A stretch of 14,593 nucleotides of DNA from Colimorpha sp045598945 (GTDB lineage Bacteria; Bacteroidota; Bacteroidia; Bacteroidales; P3). Each line of letters opens with the position of its first letter. Position 1 is the first letter of the stretch. The position numbers and the translations under genes are program-made. Positions 7,316 to 13,791 of the stretch are shown piece after piece. The DNA is taken from NCBI GenBank assembly GCA_045598945.1, contig JAZRVD010000213.1:1-14593 (forward strand), read 5' to 3'. The notes under the pieces were generated by a model. The model searched no databases. It was not told the origin of the DNA and saw nothing but the letters and a program-made list of their open reading frames with translations.

Positions 7316-7846
7316 ATGATGAAAACAGACAGAATACAGCTTCGTCCGTGGCTTGATTCAGATGCTGAGGCATTGTATAAATATGCAAGCGACCCCGACG
7401 TGGGGTATCGTGCTGGTTGGCCTCCGCATCAGTCGGTGGAGGAAAGTTTGGAGGTGATCAGAACAGTTTTCAACAATGCTACAACATGGGCTATCGTTCT
7501 CAACGAGACGGGCGAGGCAATAGGTGCTATGGGTTATATGACCGAATGGCAAATGAATATCCCAGCTCGTGATGGCGAGCCGCTTGTGGGTTATTGGGTG
7601 GGCAAGCCTTATTGGAATAGAGGTATTTGTACAGAAGCATTACAGCTGATGCTTGACTATATTCGTAAGGAGACAGCTTTCTTGTCGCTCGTCAGCAGCC
7701 ATTATGTAGACAATCCTGCTTCGGGGCGCGTGATGGAAAAATGTGGCTTTGTGGCTACTGGCGAGACTTCTGTCGATGACAGTTTCCCAACAGGGGAGAA
7801 GCGCTTGATGCGCGTGCTTAGATTGACGATAAGCAGGATGAAATGA
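7316..7846 (+). CDS. GNAT family N-acetyltransferase (RimJ/RimL-like)
   Basis: A 176-residue acetyltransferase of the Acetyltransf_3 type, which transfers acetyl from acetyl-CoA to an amine, often a protein N-terminus or small molecule. It opens with the typical strand TDRIQLRPWLDSDAEALYKY. It continues with EAIGAMGYM and LVGYWVGKPYWNRGICTEAL (motif A, the acetyl-CoA pyrophosphate-binding loop WNRGICTEA), and ends with NPASGRVMEKCGFVATGE (motif B). Length is normal for the family. The substrate cannot be inferred. The start is one of two adjacent ATG codons (7316 or 7319); both give the family's usual N-terminus, and the in-frame upstream extension has no counterpart. It may be co-transcribed with the zinc-ribbon gene, since no clear terminator lies between them. 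Confidence 0.88.
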   Translation: MMKTDRIQLRPWLDSDAEALYKYASDPDVGYRAGWPPHQSVEESLEVIRTVFNNATTWAIVLNETGEAIGAMGYMTEWQMNIPARDGEPLVGYWVGKPYWNRGICTEALQLMLDYIRKETAFLSLVSSHYVDNPASGRVMEKCGFVATGETSVDDSFPTGEKRLMRVLRLTISRMK

Positions 7847-8170
7847 TGTTACGGGTTGGCGTATGATAATGTGTGTGGCATTGTGGCGATGCCTTGTCGA
7901 CATCTTTGTCGAAAATATCTATTTTTTGGCTGAATAAGTCTATAGATTGTGTATATGTTTGAAGTACAATGTATTGTATAACATATAAATAATAGGGTAA
8001 CAAAATAACAACAAACTGTACCGAAAACTTAAATGTATTGTACATTAGACTGTTAGATTTGTTTAAGCAAAATGATTCGCATGAAACTTACTAACGTTAG
8101 TCTGTATTCCCAAAAGAAACTCAAAAGAGAGTCAGTGAACAGAAGAAACAGATGATTCATTTCAAAATGG

Positions 8171-8204
8171 TATAACAGCGAGTGTTTATGATATAACAGC
8201 GAGT
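8171..8204. repeat. Pair of 13-bp direct repeats
   Basis: TATAACAGCGAGT occurs at 8171-8183 and again at 8192-8204, a centre-to-centre distance of 21 bases (two helical turns). Same-face spacing suits binding of a protein to both copies. It lies about 113 bases upstream of the putative toxin-antitoxin promoter. Confidence 0.65.
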
Positions 8205-8316
8205 ATTTCCCTCAATTATCTAAAAGAATGTAACCTGTAAGAGGCGGAAATAGTTGAAGTTACATATAAAAAATCATTTTGAACGTATCAATTAACTGAA
8301 ATTGAGAAAATTTTAT

Positions 8317-8324
8317 TATCTTTG
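8317..8324 (+). promoter_or_regulatory. Bacteroidetes -7 element of the toxin-antitoxin operon
   Basis: TATCTTTG is an exact TAnnTTTG match, 60 bases before the antitoxin ATG. The -33 position has no good TTTG; the nearest TTG (8302-8304) is too close. The leader of about 55 bases includes a short GC-rich patch (8332-8340). Confidence 0.6.
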
Positions 8325-8384
8325 CACCCAGAAGGGCGCTAATTGCTCAGCTAAACAAGTAAGAACAAATAATCAAAATAGAAC

Positions 8385-8660
8385 ATGTGCACTTTTATAT
8401 TGACAATGAACGATGCATTGGTGGAGGCAGTTCGTCCTACCTTTAAGACAAAGGAGGCTGTCAATGAATGGTTGCAGAATCAAGCAACTCTCCTGTTGCA
8501 GCAGATTGTGGCACGCCAGAACTCCAAAGATGTAGTTGCTGTAGCATCACCTGTAAAAGAGTACTCGGCATGGGTTCAGTCAATGGCTAAGTATCGTCGT
8601 CTTACCCCAATGGACGATAAGGCTGCAATGTTGGATTCATTAGATGAGCGTTTCGGATGA
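8385..8660 (+). CDS. Putative antitoxin of a PIN-toxin module
   Basis: A 91-residue small protein placed directly before a PIN-domain gene, with its stop overlapping the toxin start in ATGA (8657-8660). That arrangement is the hallmark of type II toxin-antitoxin operons. The N-terminus (TFILTMNDALVEAVRPTFKT) could form the strand and first helix of a ribbon-helix-helix-like DNA-binding fold, followed by a helix rich in Q and L (NEWLQNQATLLLQQIVARQN). The tail, about residues 58-91 (EYSAWVQSMAKYRRL and LDSLDERFG), is a plausible toxin-binding segment. I do not recognise a named family, and the antitoxin role is inferred from position. Another ATG at 8407 (MNDAL...) is possible but would remove the predicted first strand. 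Confidence 0.75.
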   Translation: MCTFILTMNDALVEAVRPTFKTKEAVNEWLQNQATLLLQQIVARQNSKDVVAVASPVKEYSAWVQSMAKYRRLTPMDDKAAMLDSLDERFG

Positions 8661-9049
8661 AAGTTTTGATTGATACAAATGTGCTTCTTGATTTCTATTG
8701 TGAACGAGAAGACTTCTATCAGGATGCTGCCAATATCTTTGACTTGGCTTGTAGAGGAAAAATCGAAATATGGGTTTCACCAATTTCATTTGTGAACTTC
8801 TTCTACATAACCAGAAAGGAATACACAGTGGAACAGCGATACGAGATTCTGCGAGGACTAATGCAGATTTGCAACATTGCAAGTACAGATAAGTTCGTTC
8901 TCTCGGAAGCTTTGTCTATAGTAGTGCCTGATTTCGAGGATATGGTACAATATCACTCTGCAAGACTCGTCTCAGTCGATTGTATCGTTACTCGCAATGT
9001 CAAAGATTTTACAACAGCAACTTCAATTCTAATAATGACACCCTCTTAG
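8657..9049 (+). CDS. PIN-domain toxin (PIN_3 family, VapC-like ribonuclease)
   Basis: A 130-residue PIN-domain protein. In this family the toxin is a metal-dependent endoribonuclease held in check by the partner encoded just upstream. The acidic active-site residues are visible: Asp6 in VLIDTNVLLDF, Glu94 and Asp95 in PDFEDMVQYHSA, and Asp108 and Asp117 in DCIVTRNVKDF. The SPISFVNFFYITRK segment (41-54) matches the PIN_3 helix 2-3 region. All catalytic positions appear intact, so the toxin should be active. The C-terminus (ATSILIMTPS) is a few residues shorter than usual members, which end in a TPEEFL-like tail. The start overlaps the antitoxin stop by 4 bases, giving translational coupling. 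RNA target unknown. Confidence 0.88.
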   Translation: MKVLIDTNVLLDFYCEREDFYQDAANIFDLACRGKIEIWVSPISFVNFFYITRKEYTVEQRYEILRGLMQICNIASTDKFVLSEALSIVVPDFEDMVQYHSARLVSVDCIVTRNVKDFTTATSILIMTPS

Positions 9050-9303
9050 TTTCTTGCAGCTCAATAAGTTGCAATAATTGTTGTACAATTTGTATTTGAG
9101 ACCTAAGTTCAACTCATAAATGCAACTTTTACTGAAAAAGAGAAACAAAAGACTTAAAGCCTTTTAAAACATTTCGTGATACCTTGAAAGCAAAAATATC
9201 AAAATACGGAAAGCATTTATAAAGCACTAATATGCAGTAGTATATGGTTGTGATACTTTGATTTTCTTTCTGATTTTTTGATGGAGGATTTGAATGTGGA
9301 TGT

Positions 9304-9350
9304 TTTGGCTGATACATTTCTACCATTAGTATGTGTCAGCCGAATTTTTG
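9304..9350 (+). terminator. Probable terminator for the toxin-antitoxin transcript
   Basis: GGCTGATACAT (9307-9317) pairs with ATGTGTCAGCC (9331-9341) with one wobble, extended by T-A pairs at the base, over a 13-base loop. It is followed by a TTTTT run (9345-9349). It sits about 255 bases after the toxin gene. Confidence 0.6.
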
Positions 9351-9445
9351 TGTAATGTATTTTGTGGATTGTATGTCTGCTCTACATACTGTTTTCTTGC
9401 CGTATACGGGTATGAGCTTTTATATGCGTAGTAGCATGTATGTGG

Positions 9446-9483
9446 AAAAAAAGCGGGTCGTCAATATCGACCCGCTTTTTTTT
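9446..9483 (-). terminator. Strong bidirectional terminator after rocD
   Basis: A perfect 15-bp inverted repeat (9446-9460 with 9468-9482) has the core AGCGGGTCG and a 7-base loop, and is flanked by A and T runs. On the minus strand it lies 19 bases past the rocD stop with a T-run, so it terminates rocD. It could also stop plus-strand transcription from the toxin-antitoxin side. Confidence 0.88.
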
Positions 9484-9501
9484 GCTTATACTGTTTTATG
9501 A

Positions 9502-10722
9502 TTATTCAAAGCTTTTGATGGCTTTCTTTATCAGTTCGATAGCTTCACGCAGCTGCTCCTCGGTGATTACTAATGGCGGGGCGAAACGGATGATGTGCTG
9601 GTGAGTTGGTTTGGCGAGTACGCCAAGGTCGCGCATCTTCAAACATACGTCCCAAGCCTCTTTGCCGTTGTGGGGCTTGATGATGATGGCGTTGAGCAGA
9701 CCTTTGCCGCGCACCTTTTCTATCATTGGGCTTTGGAAGTTTCTCATCTCCTCGCGGAAGATGTTGCCTAAGCACTCGGCTTTCTCCATCAGATGCTCCT
9801 CTTTTATCACTTCGAGGGCGGCGATGCTGACCTTTGCAGCTATTGGGTTGCCGCCAAAGGTTGAGCCGTGTTCGCCTGGCTTGATGTTGAGCATTATCTC
9901 GTCGTCGGCGAGTACGGCACTGACAGGCATTACTCCACCGCCAAGGGCTTTGCCAAGGATGAGAATGTCGGGACGCACGCCTTCGTGGTCGCATGCCAGC
10001 ATCTTGCCGGTACGGGCTATACCGCTCTGTACCTCGTCGGCCATAAACAGTACGTTGTGCTTGTGGCAGATGTCGTAGCATTTCTTCAAGTAGCCCTCGT
10101 CGGGAACGTATACGCCAGCCTCGCCCTGGATTGGCTCTACGAGGAAGCCGGCAATCTTGTCGCCGTGCTCTTCAAGTACTTTCTCAAGTGCGGCAGGGTC
10201 GTTGTATGGTATGCGGATAAAGCCAGGGGTCATTGGACCGTAGTTGGCGTAGCTCTCTGGGTCGTTGCTCATGGTGATGATGGTGATGGTGCGACCGTGG
10301 AAGTTGCCCTCGCAGCATACTATCATTACCTCTTCGTTTTTGATGCCTTTCTTCACCACACCCCAGCGACGGGCAAGCTTAAGGGCTGTCTCGTCGGCTT
10401 CTGCACCGGTGTTCATAGGCAAGACTTTTTCGTAGCCGAAATATTCGGTAACGTATTTCTCCCATTCACCGAGGCAGTTGTTGTAGAATGCACGGCTGCT
10501 CAACGTCAGCTGCTGAGCCTGGTCGCACATGGCTTTCACAATCTTTGGGTGGCAGTGTCCTTGATTTACTGCACTGTAGGCAGAAAGAAAGTCAAAGTAT
10601 TTTTTACCCTCACAGTCCCATACAAAAGCACCTTCGCCTTTTGCAAGAACAACAGGAAGCGGATGGTAGTTGTGTGCTCCATATTGGGCTTCCATCTCCA
10701 TGTACTTTTCTGATTGTGTCAT
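9502..10722 (-). CDS. rocD: Ornithine aminotransferase (ornithine-oxo-acid transaminase)
   Basis: A 406-residue, PLP-dependent class III aminotransferase that converts ornithine and 2-oxoglutarate to glutamate-5-semialdehyde and glutamate, linking arginine/ornithine to proline and glutamate. The N-terminus GAHNYHPLPVVLAKGEG is characteristic of ornithine aminotransferases. MNTGAEADETALKLARRW (103-120) holds the phosphate-binding loop. FMADEVQSGIARTGK has Asp229, which contacts the PLP ring nitrogen, and ILGKALGGGVMPVSAVLA has Lys258, the Schiff-base lysine. HGSTFGGNPIAAK is the conserved substrate/cofactor segment. Length matches the family. Acetylornithine aminotransferase is related but normally lacks this N-terminus. 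The gene stands alone on the minus strand, with a strong terminator behind it and a divergent ABC transporter gene in front. Confidence 0.94.
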   Translation of the reverse strand: MTQSEKYMEMEAQYGAHNYHPLPVVLAKGEGAFVWDCEGKKYFDFLSAYSAVNQGHCHPKIVKAMCDQAQQLTLSSRAFYNNCLGEWEKYVTEYFGYEKVLPMNTGAEADETALKLARRWGVVKKGIKNEEVMIVCCEGNFHGRTITIITMSNDPESYANYGPMTPGFIRIPYNDPAALEKVLEEHGDKIAGFLVEPIQGEAGVYVPDEGYLKKCYDICHKHNVLFMADEVQSGIARTGKMLACDHEGVRPDILILGKALGGGVMPVSAVLADDEIMLNIKPGEHGSTFGGNPIAAKVSIAALEVIKEEHLMEKAECLGNIFREEMRNFQSPMIEKVRGKGLLNAIIIKPHNGKEAWDVCLKMRDLGVLAKPTHQHIIRFAPPLVITEEQLREAIELIKKAIKSFE

Positions 10723-10860
10723 GATTGATGTTTTTATGTTGTTATTTTTTTTATTGGTATTTGTTCAAAATATTTTTGTATGCTCAATCGCCCGACGATA
10801 GTAGTCTGTTATACAGCACTCTATTATCTGGCGTGCGTGTGATACTTATTTTGAATGATT

Positions 10861-10904
10861 TGCAAAAATACATGTTTTTTTCGATTAAATGATTTATTTT
10901 TGCA
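10861..10904. repeat. Inverted repeat in the rocD/ABC-ATPase divergent region
   Basis: TGCAAAAATA (10861-10870) and TATTTTTGCA (10895-10904) are a perfect 10-bp inverted repeat with a 24-base centre. Each arm includes a TAnnTTTG -7 element reading outward: TATTTTTG on the plus strand toward the ATPase and on the minus strand toward rocD. It may be a pair of divergent promoters or an operator. Confidence 0.5.
10895..10902 (+). promoter_or_regulatory. Bacteroidetes -7 element upstream of the ABC ATPase gene
   Basis: TATTTTTG matches TAnnTTTG and lies 26 bases before the ATG. The -33 region is a run of T (about 10875-10881) without a G at the best spacing, so the match is partial. A leader of about 20 bases would result. 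Confidence 0.55.
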
Positions 10905-10928
10905 TTTTCTTTCTTTTATCTTTTTTGC

Positions 10929-12662
10929 ATGGCAAATTCTTCGTTTGAAGCACCTAAAACTCTTTCTCTTTTGCTCGATGTGCGCGACCTCTCTGTGGCT
11001 TTCCGACGTCAGTCGGGCTACGAAACTGTTGTTAAGTCTGTCTCGTTCTCGTTGTCTCGTGGCAAAACTCTTGGCATCGTAGGCGAGTCTGGCTCTGGCA
11101 AGTCGGTCAGCTCGCTGGCTCTTATGCATTTGCTCGATATGCCACCGGCACGTATTGAGTCGGGCTCTGCCTGGCTGTCGGTAGACGGCGCAAGCCCTGT
11201 CGACCTCTTGGCTCTCTCCGATGACGAGATGCAGAACTATAGGGGCAACCGCATCGCTATGATTTTTCAAGAGCCTATGACTTCCCTAAATCCGTTGCAT
11301 ACCTGCGGTCGTCAGGTTGTTGAGATGTTGCAACGCCATTGTAAGGTGTCGGACGACGAGGCTCGTAAGAGGGTTATTAGCCTCTTTGAGGAGGTGCAAC
11401 TGCCTCGGCCGCAGAAGATTTTCGATAGCTATCCACATGAGATCAGCGGCGGCCAGAAACAGCGTGTCATGATTGCCATGGCACTTATTTGTCATCCCGA
11501 TATACTTATCGCCGACGAGCCTACTACTGCTCTCGACGTGATGGTGCAGCAGGCTATCCTTCAGCTTCTTCGCAAGCTGCAGATGACGTACAACATTGCT
11601 ATTATTTTTATTTCGCATGACTTGGGCGTCATCGCTCAGGTGGCTGACGACATCGCTGTGATGTACCGCGGTTCGCTGGTGGAATGTGGCAAAGCCGTTG
11701 ATATCTTGCATAACCCTTCGCACCCCTATACTCGTGGTCTGTTGGCATGTCGACCACCGATAGACTGTCGCCCGCGTCGTCTGCCTACCGTCGGCGACTA
11801 TATGACTGAACAGCCTGCAGGTGCCGACACCCTGTACGCTTCGTCTCCTGCTCCTGCCAAGCCTCCGTCAAATCAGCCTGTCCTGCAGGTACGCGACCTA
11901 TCGGTGGTGTATACTCTCCAACGCTCGTTCTGGGGTAAGCCTAAGCAACAGCTCAAGGCTGTCGACGGCGTTAGCTTCGACCTCTATGCTGGCGAGACGG
12001 TAGCGCTGGTCGGCGGCTCTGGATGTGGCAAGACTACGCTGGGACGTGCTTTGCTTCGACTGGTCGATACCGTATCGGGCAGCGTGTCGTATAAGGGCGT
12101 GCCACTCAATACTATGTCGGCTAACGATTTGCGTCGGCTTCGTTCCAAGATTCAAATCATATTTCAAGACCCTTACTCGTCTCTCAACCCGCGTATCACT
12201 GTGGGAGATGCTATTTGTGAGCCGCTGAGAGTGCATAACTTCCTCGATAACGATGTGCAACGACGCGAATATGTGGTGTCTCTGCTGCAGCAAGTCGGCC
12301 TTGACGCAAATGCTTTCGGTCGTTATCCTCATCAATTTTCTGGCGGACAGCGTCAACGTGTATGTATTGCTCGTGCTCTTGCTCTTCATCCCGATGTCGT
12401 CGTATGCGACGAGAGCGTCTCTGCCCTCGATGTCTCTGTGCAGGCTCAGGTGTTGAATCTCCTTAGCGACCTCAAGGACAAGTATGGCTATACCTATCTC
12501 TTTATCACACACGACCTTTCTGTGGTTCATTTTATCGCTTCGCGCGTGCTTGTGATGCAACAAGGGAGGATAGTCGAGCAGGCTGACACCGATACACTGT
12601 TCGCCTCTCCTCAGCATCAATATACGCAGCAACTTATATCGGCTATCCCGTCAATACAATAA
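10929..12662 (+). CDS. Fused two-domain oligopeptide/dipeptide-type ABC transporter ATPase
   Basis: A 577-residue protein with two ABC ATPase domains in tandem, equivalent to DppD and DppF (or OppD and OppF) joined, as in YejF-like proteins. It would power uptake of peptides or similar solutes at the inner face of the cytoplasmic membrane. In domain 1, Walker A is GESGSGKS (52-59), the signature SGGQKQ (about 173), Walker B ILIADEPT (about 192-199), then FISHDLGV. In domain 2, Walker A is GGSGCGKT (362-369), then FQDPYSSLNPR, the signature SGGQRQRV, Walker B VVVCDESVSALDVSVQ and FITHDLSVVHF. Both sites look competent. A proline-rich linker follows the oligopeptide-type C-terminal piece (HPYTRGLLACRPP). 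No permease or binding-protein gene is in the window, so partners must be elsewhere. The rimM ATG is 3 bases after its stop. Confidence 0.92.
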   Translation: MANSSFEAPKTLSLLLDVRDLSVAFRRQSGYETVVKSVSFSLSRGKTLGIVGESGSGKSVSSLALMHLLDMPPARIESGSAWLSVDGASPVDLLALSDDEMQNYRGNRIAMIFQEPMTSLNPLHTCGRQVVEMLQRHCKVSDDEARKRVISLFEEVQLPRPQKIFDSYPHEISGGQKQRVMIAMALICHPDILIADEPTTALDVMVQQAILQLLRKLQMTYNIAIIFISHDLGVIAQVADDIAVMYRGSLVECGKAVDILHNPSHPYTRGLLACRPPIDCRPRRLPTVGDYMTEQPAGADTLYASSPAPAKPPSNQPVLQVRDLSVVYTLQRSFWGKPKQQLKAVDGVSFDLYAGETVALVGGSGCGKTTLGRALLRLVDTVSGSVSYKGVPLNTMSANDLRRLRSKIQIIFQDPYSSLNPRITVGDAICEPLRVHNFLDNDVQRREYVVSLLQQVGLDANAFGRYPHQFSGGQRQRVCIARALALHPDVVVCDESVSALDVSVQAQVLNLLSDLKDKYGYTYLFITHDLSVVHFIASRVLVMQQGRIVEQADTDTLFASPQHQYTQQLISAIPSIQ

Positions 12663-12665
12663 CTT

Positions 12666-13205
12666 ATGAATAAAGATGAATGTTATCAGTTGGGCAAGAT
12701 TACCAAGCCTTTCGGCATCAAGGGACAAGTGATCTTTTTCCTCGATGTCGACGAACCAGAGGATTATTCTGATATGGACAGCGCCTTTGTTGAAGTTAAA
12801 GGCAGCCTGATTCCGTATTTCTTTAAAATTCAGTCTATCTCGGGCAACAAGGCCGTGGTACTATTCGACGATCTGTCGGTCGACGAGGCTCACGCCCTGG
12901 TTGGCTCCGACCTATACCTCCCGTTGTCGTTGCTGCCTAAGCTTTCGGGCAACCAGTTCTATTTCCACGAAGTGCGTGGATTTAATGTCGTCGACAGCCA
13001 ATATGGTCCCATCGGTGTCATACAATCTATTATAGAATATCCTGCACAACCTCTTTTCCAGATAATGAAAGATGAAGTAGAAATACTTGTTCCTGTCATC
13101 GATTCGGTTATCGACAAGGTCTCTCGTGAAGAAAAAACTATATATATCACTGCACCTAATGGTTTGATAGACCTCTATTTGAATAATACTAACAATCAAT
13201 GTTGA
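12666..13205 (+). CDS. rimM: Ribosome maturation factor RimM
   Basis: A 179-residue cytosolic factor that binds ribosomal protein uS19 and helps mature the 30S head during 16S rRNA processing. The N-terminal RimM beta-barrel begins with YQLGKITKPFGIKGQVIFF (about 7-25), which contains the family's signature GxIxxPxGxxG. The C-terminal PRC-barrel-like domain covers roughly residues 97-170, with FYFHEVRGFNVVDSQYGPIG and the closing ILVPVIDSVIDKVSREEKTI. Length is usual for the family. ATG 12666 lies 3 bases after the ABC ATPase stop, so the two genes are very likely co-transcribed and possibly translationally coupled. In many bacteria rimM sits with rpsP and trmD; here neither is present, as is common in Bacteroidetes. 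Confidence 0.94.
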   Translation: MNKDECYQLGKITKPFGIKGQVIFFLDVDEPEDYSDMDSAFVEVKGSLIPYFFKIQSISGNKAVVLFDDLSVDEAHALVGSDLYLPLSLLPKLSGNQFYFHEVRGFNVVDSQYGPIGVIQSIIEYPAQPLFQIMKDEVEILVPVIDSVIDKVSREEKTIYITAPNGLIDLYLNNTNNQC

Positions 13206-13214
13206 GAAATTATT

Positions 13215-13245
13215 TTTGTCTGTTTGATAAACAAATGTACTTTTG
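13215..13245 (+). promoter_or_regulatory. Promoter of the DksA/TraR-like gene
   Basis: TTTG (13215-13218) and TACTTTTG (13238-13245) are separated by exactly 19 bases, a full match to the Bacteroidetes consensus. Transcription should start near 13252, leaving a leader of about 78 bases. The promoter sits just after the rimM stop codon. Confidence 0.8.
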
Positions 13246-13329
13246 TTGTCAAACTTGATGATAGTTTTGTTTGGGTACTGTGTTGGTGGGTGTATCATTA
13301 AAATGTTGGTATTAATAAATTTTATTTGT

Positions 13330-13728
13330 ATGGAAAATAATGAAAAAATGAGTTATTCGGCCGCCGAACTTCAGGAATTTAAGGATTTGATAAACAAAAA
13401 ACTTGCTGAGGCTCGCGATAATCTTAGATTTTATCAGCAGGCTGTTCTTGGTAACGAAAACGAGGCAAACGATACCGCTCCTACTATCATGACTACAGAA
13501 GATGGTAGCAACGTCCTCGCAAAAGAGGAAAACCAACGTCTTGCCGCACGTCAGCAAAAATATATCAAGGATCTCGAAGCAGCTCTTATTCGTATCGAAA
13601 ACAAGACCTACGGCATCTGCAAGGTAACTGGCAAATTGATTCCTAAAGAGCGCCTCATGGCTGTACCTCACGCTACTATGACTATTGAGGCTAAAAATCA
13701 GGTCAATAGCTCTAAAAACCGTAAATAA
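13330..13728 (+). CDS. DksA/TraR-type regulator with a degenerate zinc finger
   Basis: A 132-residue protein of the DksA/TraR family, whose members bind in the RNA polymerase secondary channel and, with (p)ppGpp, adjust transcription in starvation. The N-terminal part (AAELQEFKDLINKKLAEARD) and the region around residues 65-90 (KEENQRLAARQQKYIKDLEA) form the expected coiled coil. Then comes ALIRIENKTYGICKVTGKLI and PKERLMAVPHAT, the zinc-finger region. Of the four zinc cysteines of classic DksA only Cys97 remains; the others are replaced. This pattern is common in Bacteroidales homologues as I recall them, so it is probably a lineage trait and not damage. I chose ATG 13330 because it lies after the promoter; ATG 13348 is an alternative. 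A role in the stringent response is inferred from the family only. Confidence 0.85.
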   Translation: MENNEKMSYSAAELQEFKDLINKKLAEARDNLRFYQQAVLGNENEANDTAPTIMTTEDGSNVLAKEENQRLAARQQKYIKDLEAALIRIENKTYGICKVTGKLIPKERLMAVPHATMTIEAKNQVNSSKNRK

Positions 13729-13748
13729 CATCTCTTTATAACTTTTTT

Positions 13749-13786
13749 CGGCGACTGCTCTTTATACTGTGGTCGCTGTTTTTTTT
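13749..13786 (+). terminator. Terminator after the DksA-like gene
   Basis: CGGCGACT (13749-13756) pairs with GGTCGCTG (13771-13778) through eight pairs, two of them G-U, over a 14-base loop. It is followed by eight T residues (13779-13786). It lies 20 bases past the stop codon and only 5 bases before the lipoprotein ATG. Confidence 0.78.
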
Positions 13787-13791
13787 GACTT

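Larger units (their letters stand above)
7847..8384. other. AT-rich intergenic region with palindromes and direct repeats
   Basis: I find no convincing gene in these 538 bases. It contains a weak hairpin (TCGAC 7897-7901 with GTCGA 7908-7912, then a T-rich run to 7927) that may end the GNAT transcript. Palindromes follow at 7965-7978 (TACAAT-GT-ATTGTA), 8032-8046 (AATGTA-TTG-TACATT) and 8090-8101 (ACTAACGTTAGT). A 13-bp direct repeat pair lies at 8171-8204, and a promoter-like element at 8317. The low GC compared with its neighbours suggests an acquired segment carrying the toxin-antitoxin genes. Confidence 0.5.
9050..9501. other. AT-rich intergenic region downstream of the toxin
   Basis: No gene is supported in these 452 bases. 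A palindrome AATTGT-TGT-ACAATT lies at 9076-9090, 27 bases after the toxin stop. The region also holds two hairpin terminators (9304-9350 and 9446-9483), listed separately. A 65-codon minus-strand frame at 9129-9326 has no recognisable features and is probably chance. Confidence 0.5.

Noticed and set aside
7818..8045. 75-codon minus-strand frame in the AT-rich island
   Set aside because: It overlaps the GNAT C-terminus, has no recognisable domain, and no promoter-like element was found for it.
8171..8204. Possible CRISPR repeats
   Set aside because: There are only two copies of 13 bases with an 8-base gap. That is far too short in both repeat and spacer, and no cas genes are present.
9129..9326. 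65-codon minus-strand frame downstream of the toxin
   Set aside because: The composition looks random for AT-rich DNA, there is no family resemblance, and its N-terminal end overlaps a terminator hairpin.
9868..10713. 281-codon plus-strand frame opposite rocD
   Set aside because: It is the reverse shadow of a clear ornithine aminotransferase gene.
13618..13665. DksA-like gene being a pseudogene because of missing cysteines
   Set aside because: The frame is complete, the promoter is strong, and the rest of the region is well kept, so loss of zinc ligands looks like a family trait.
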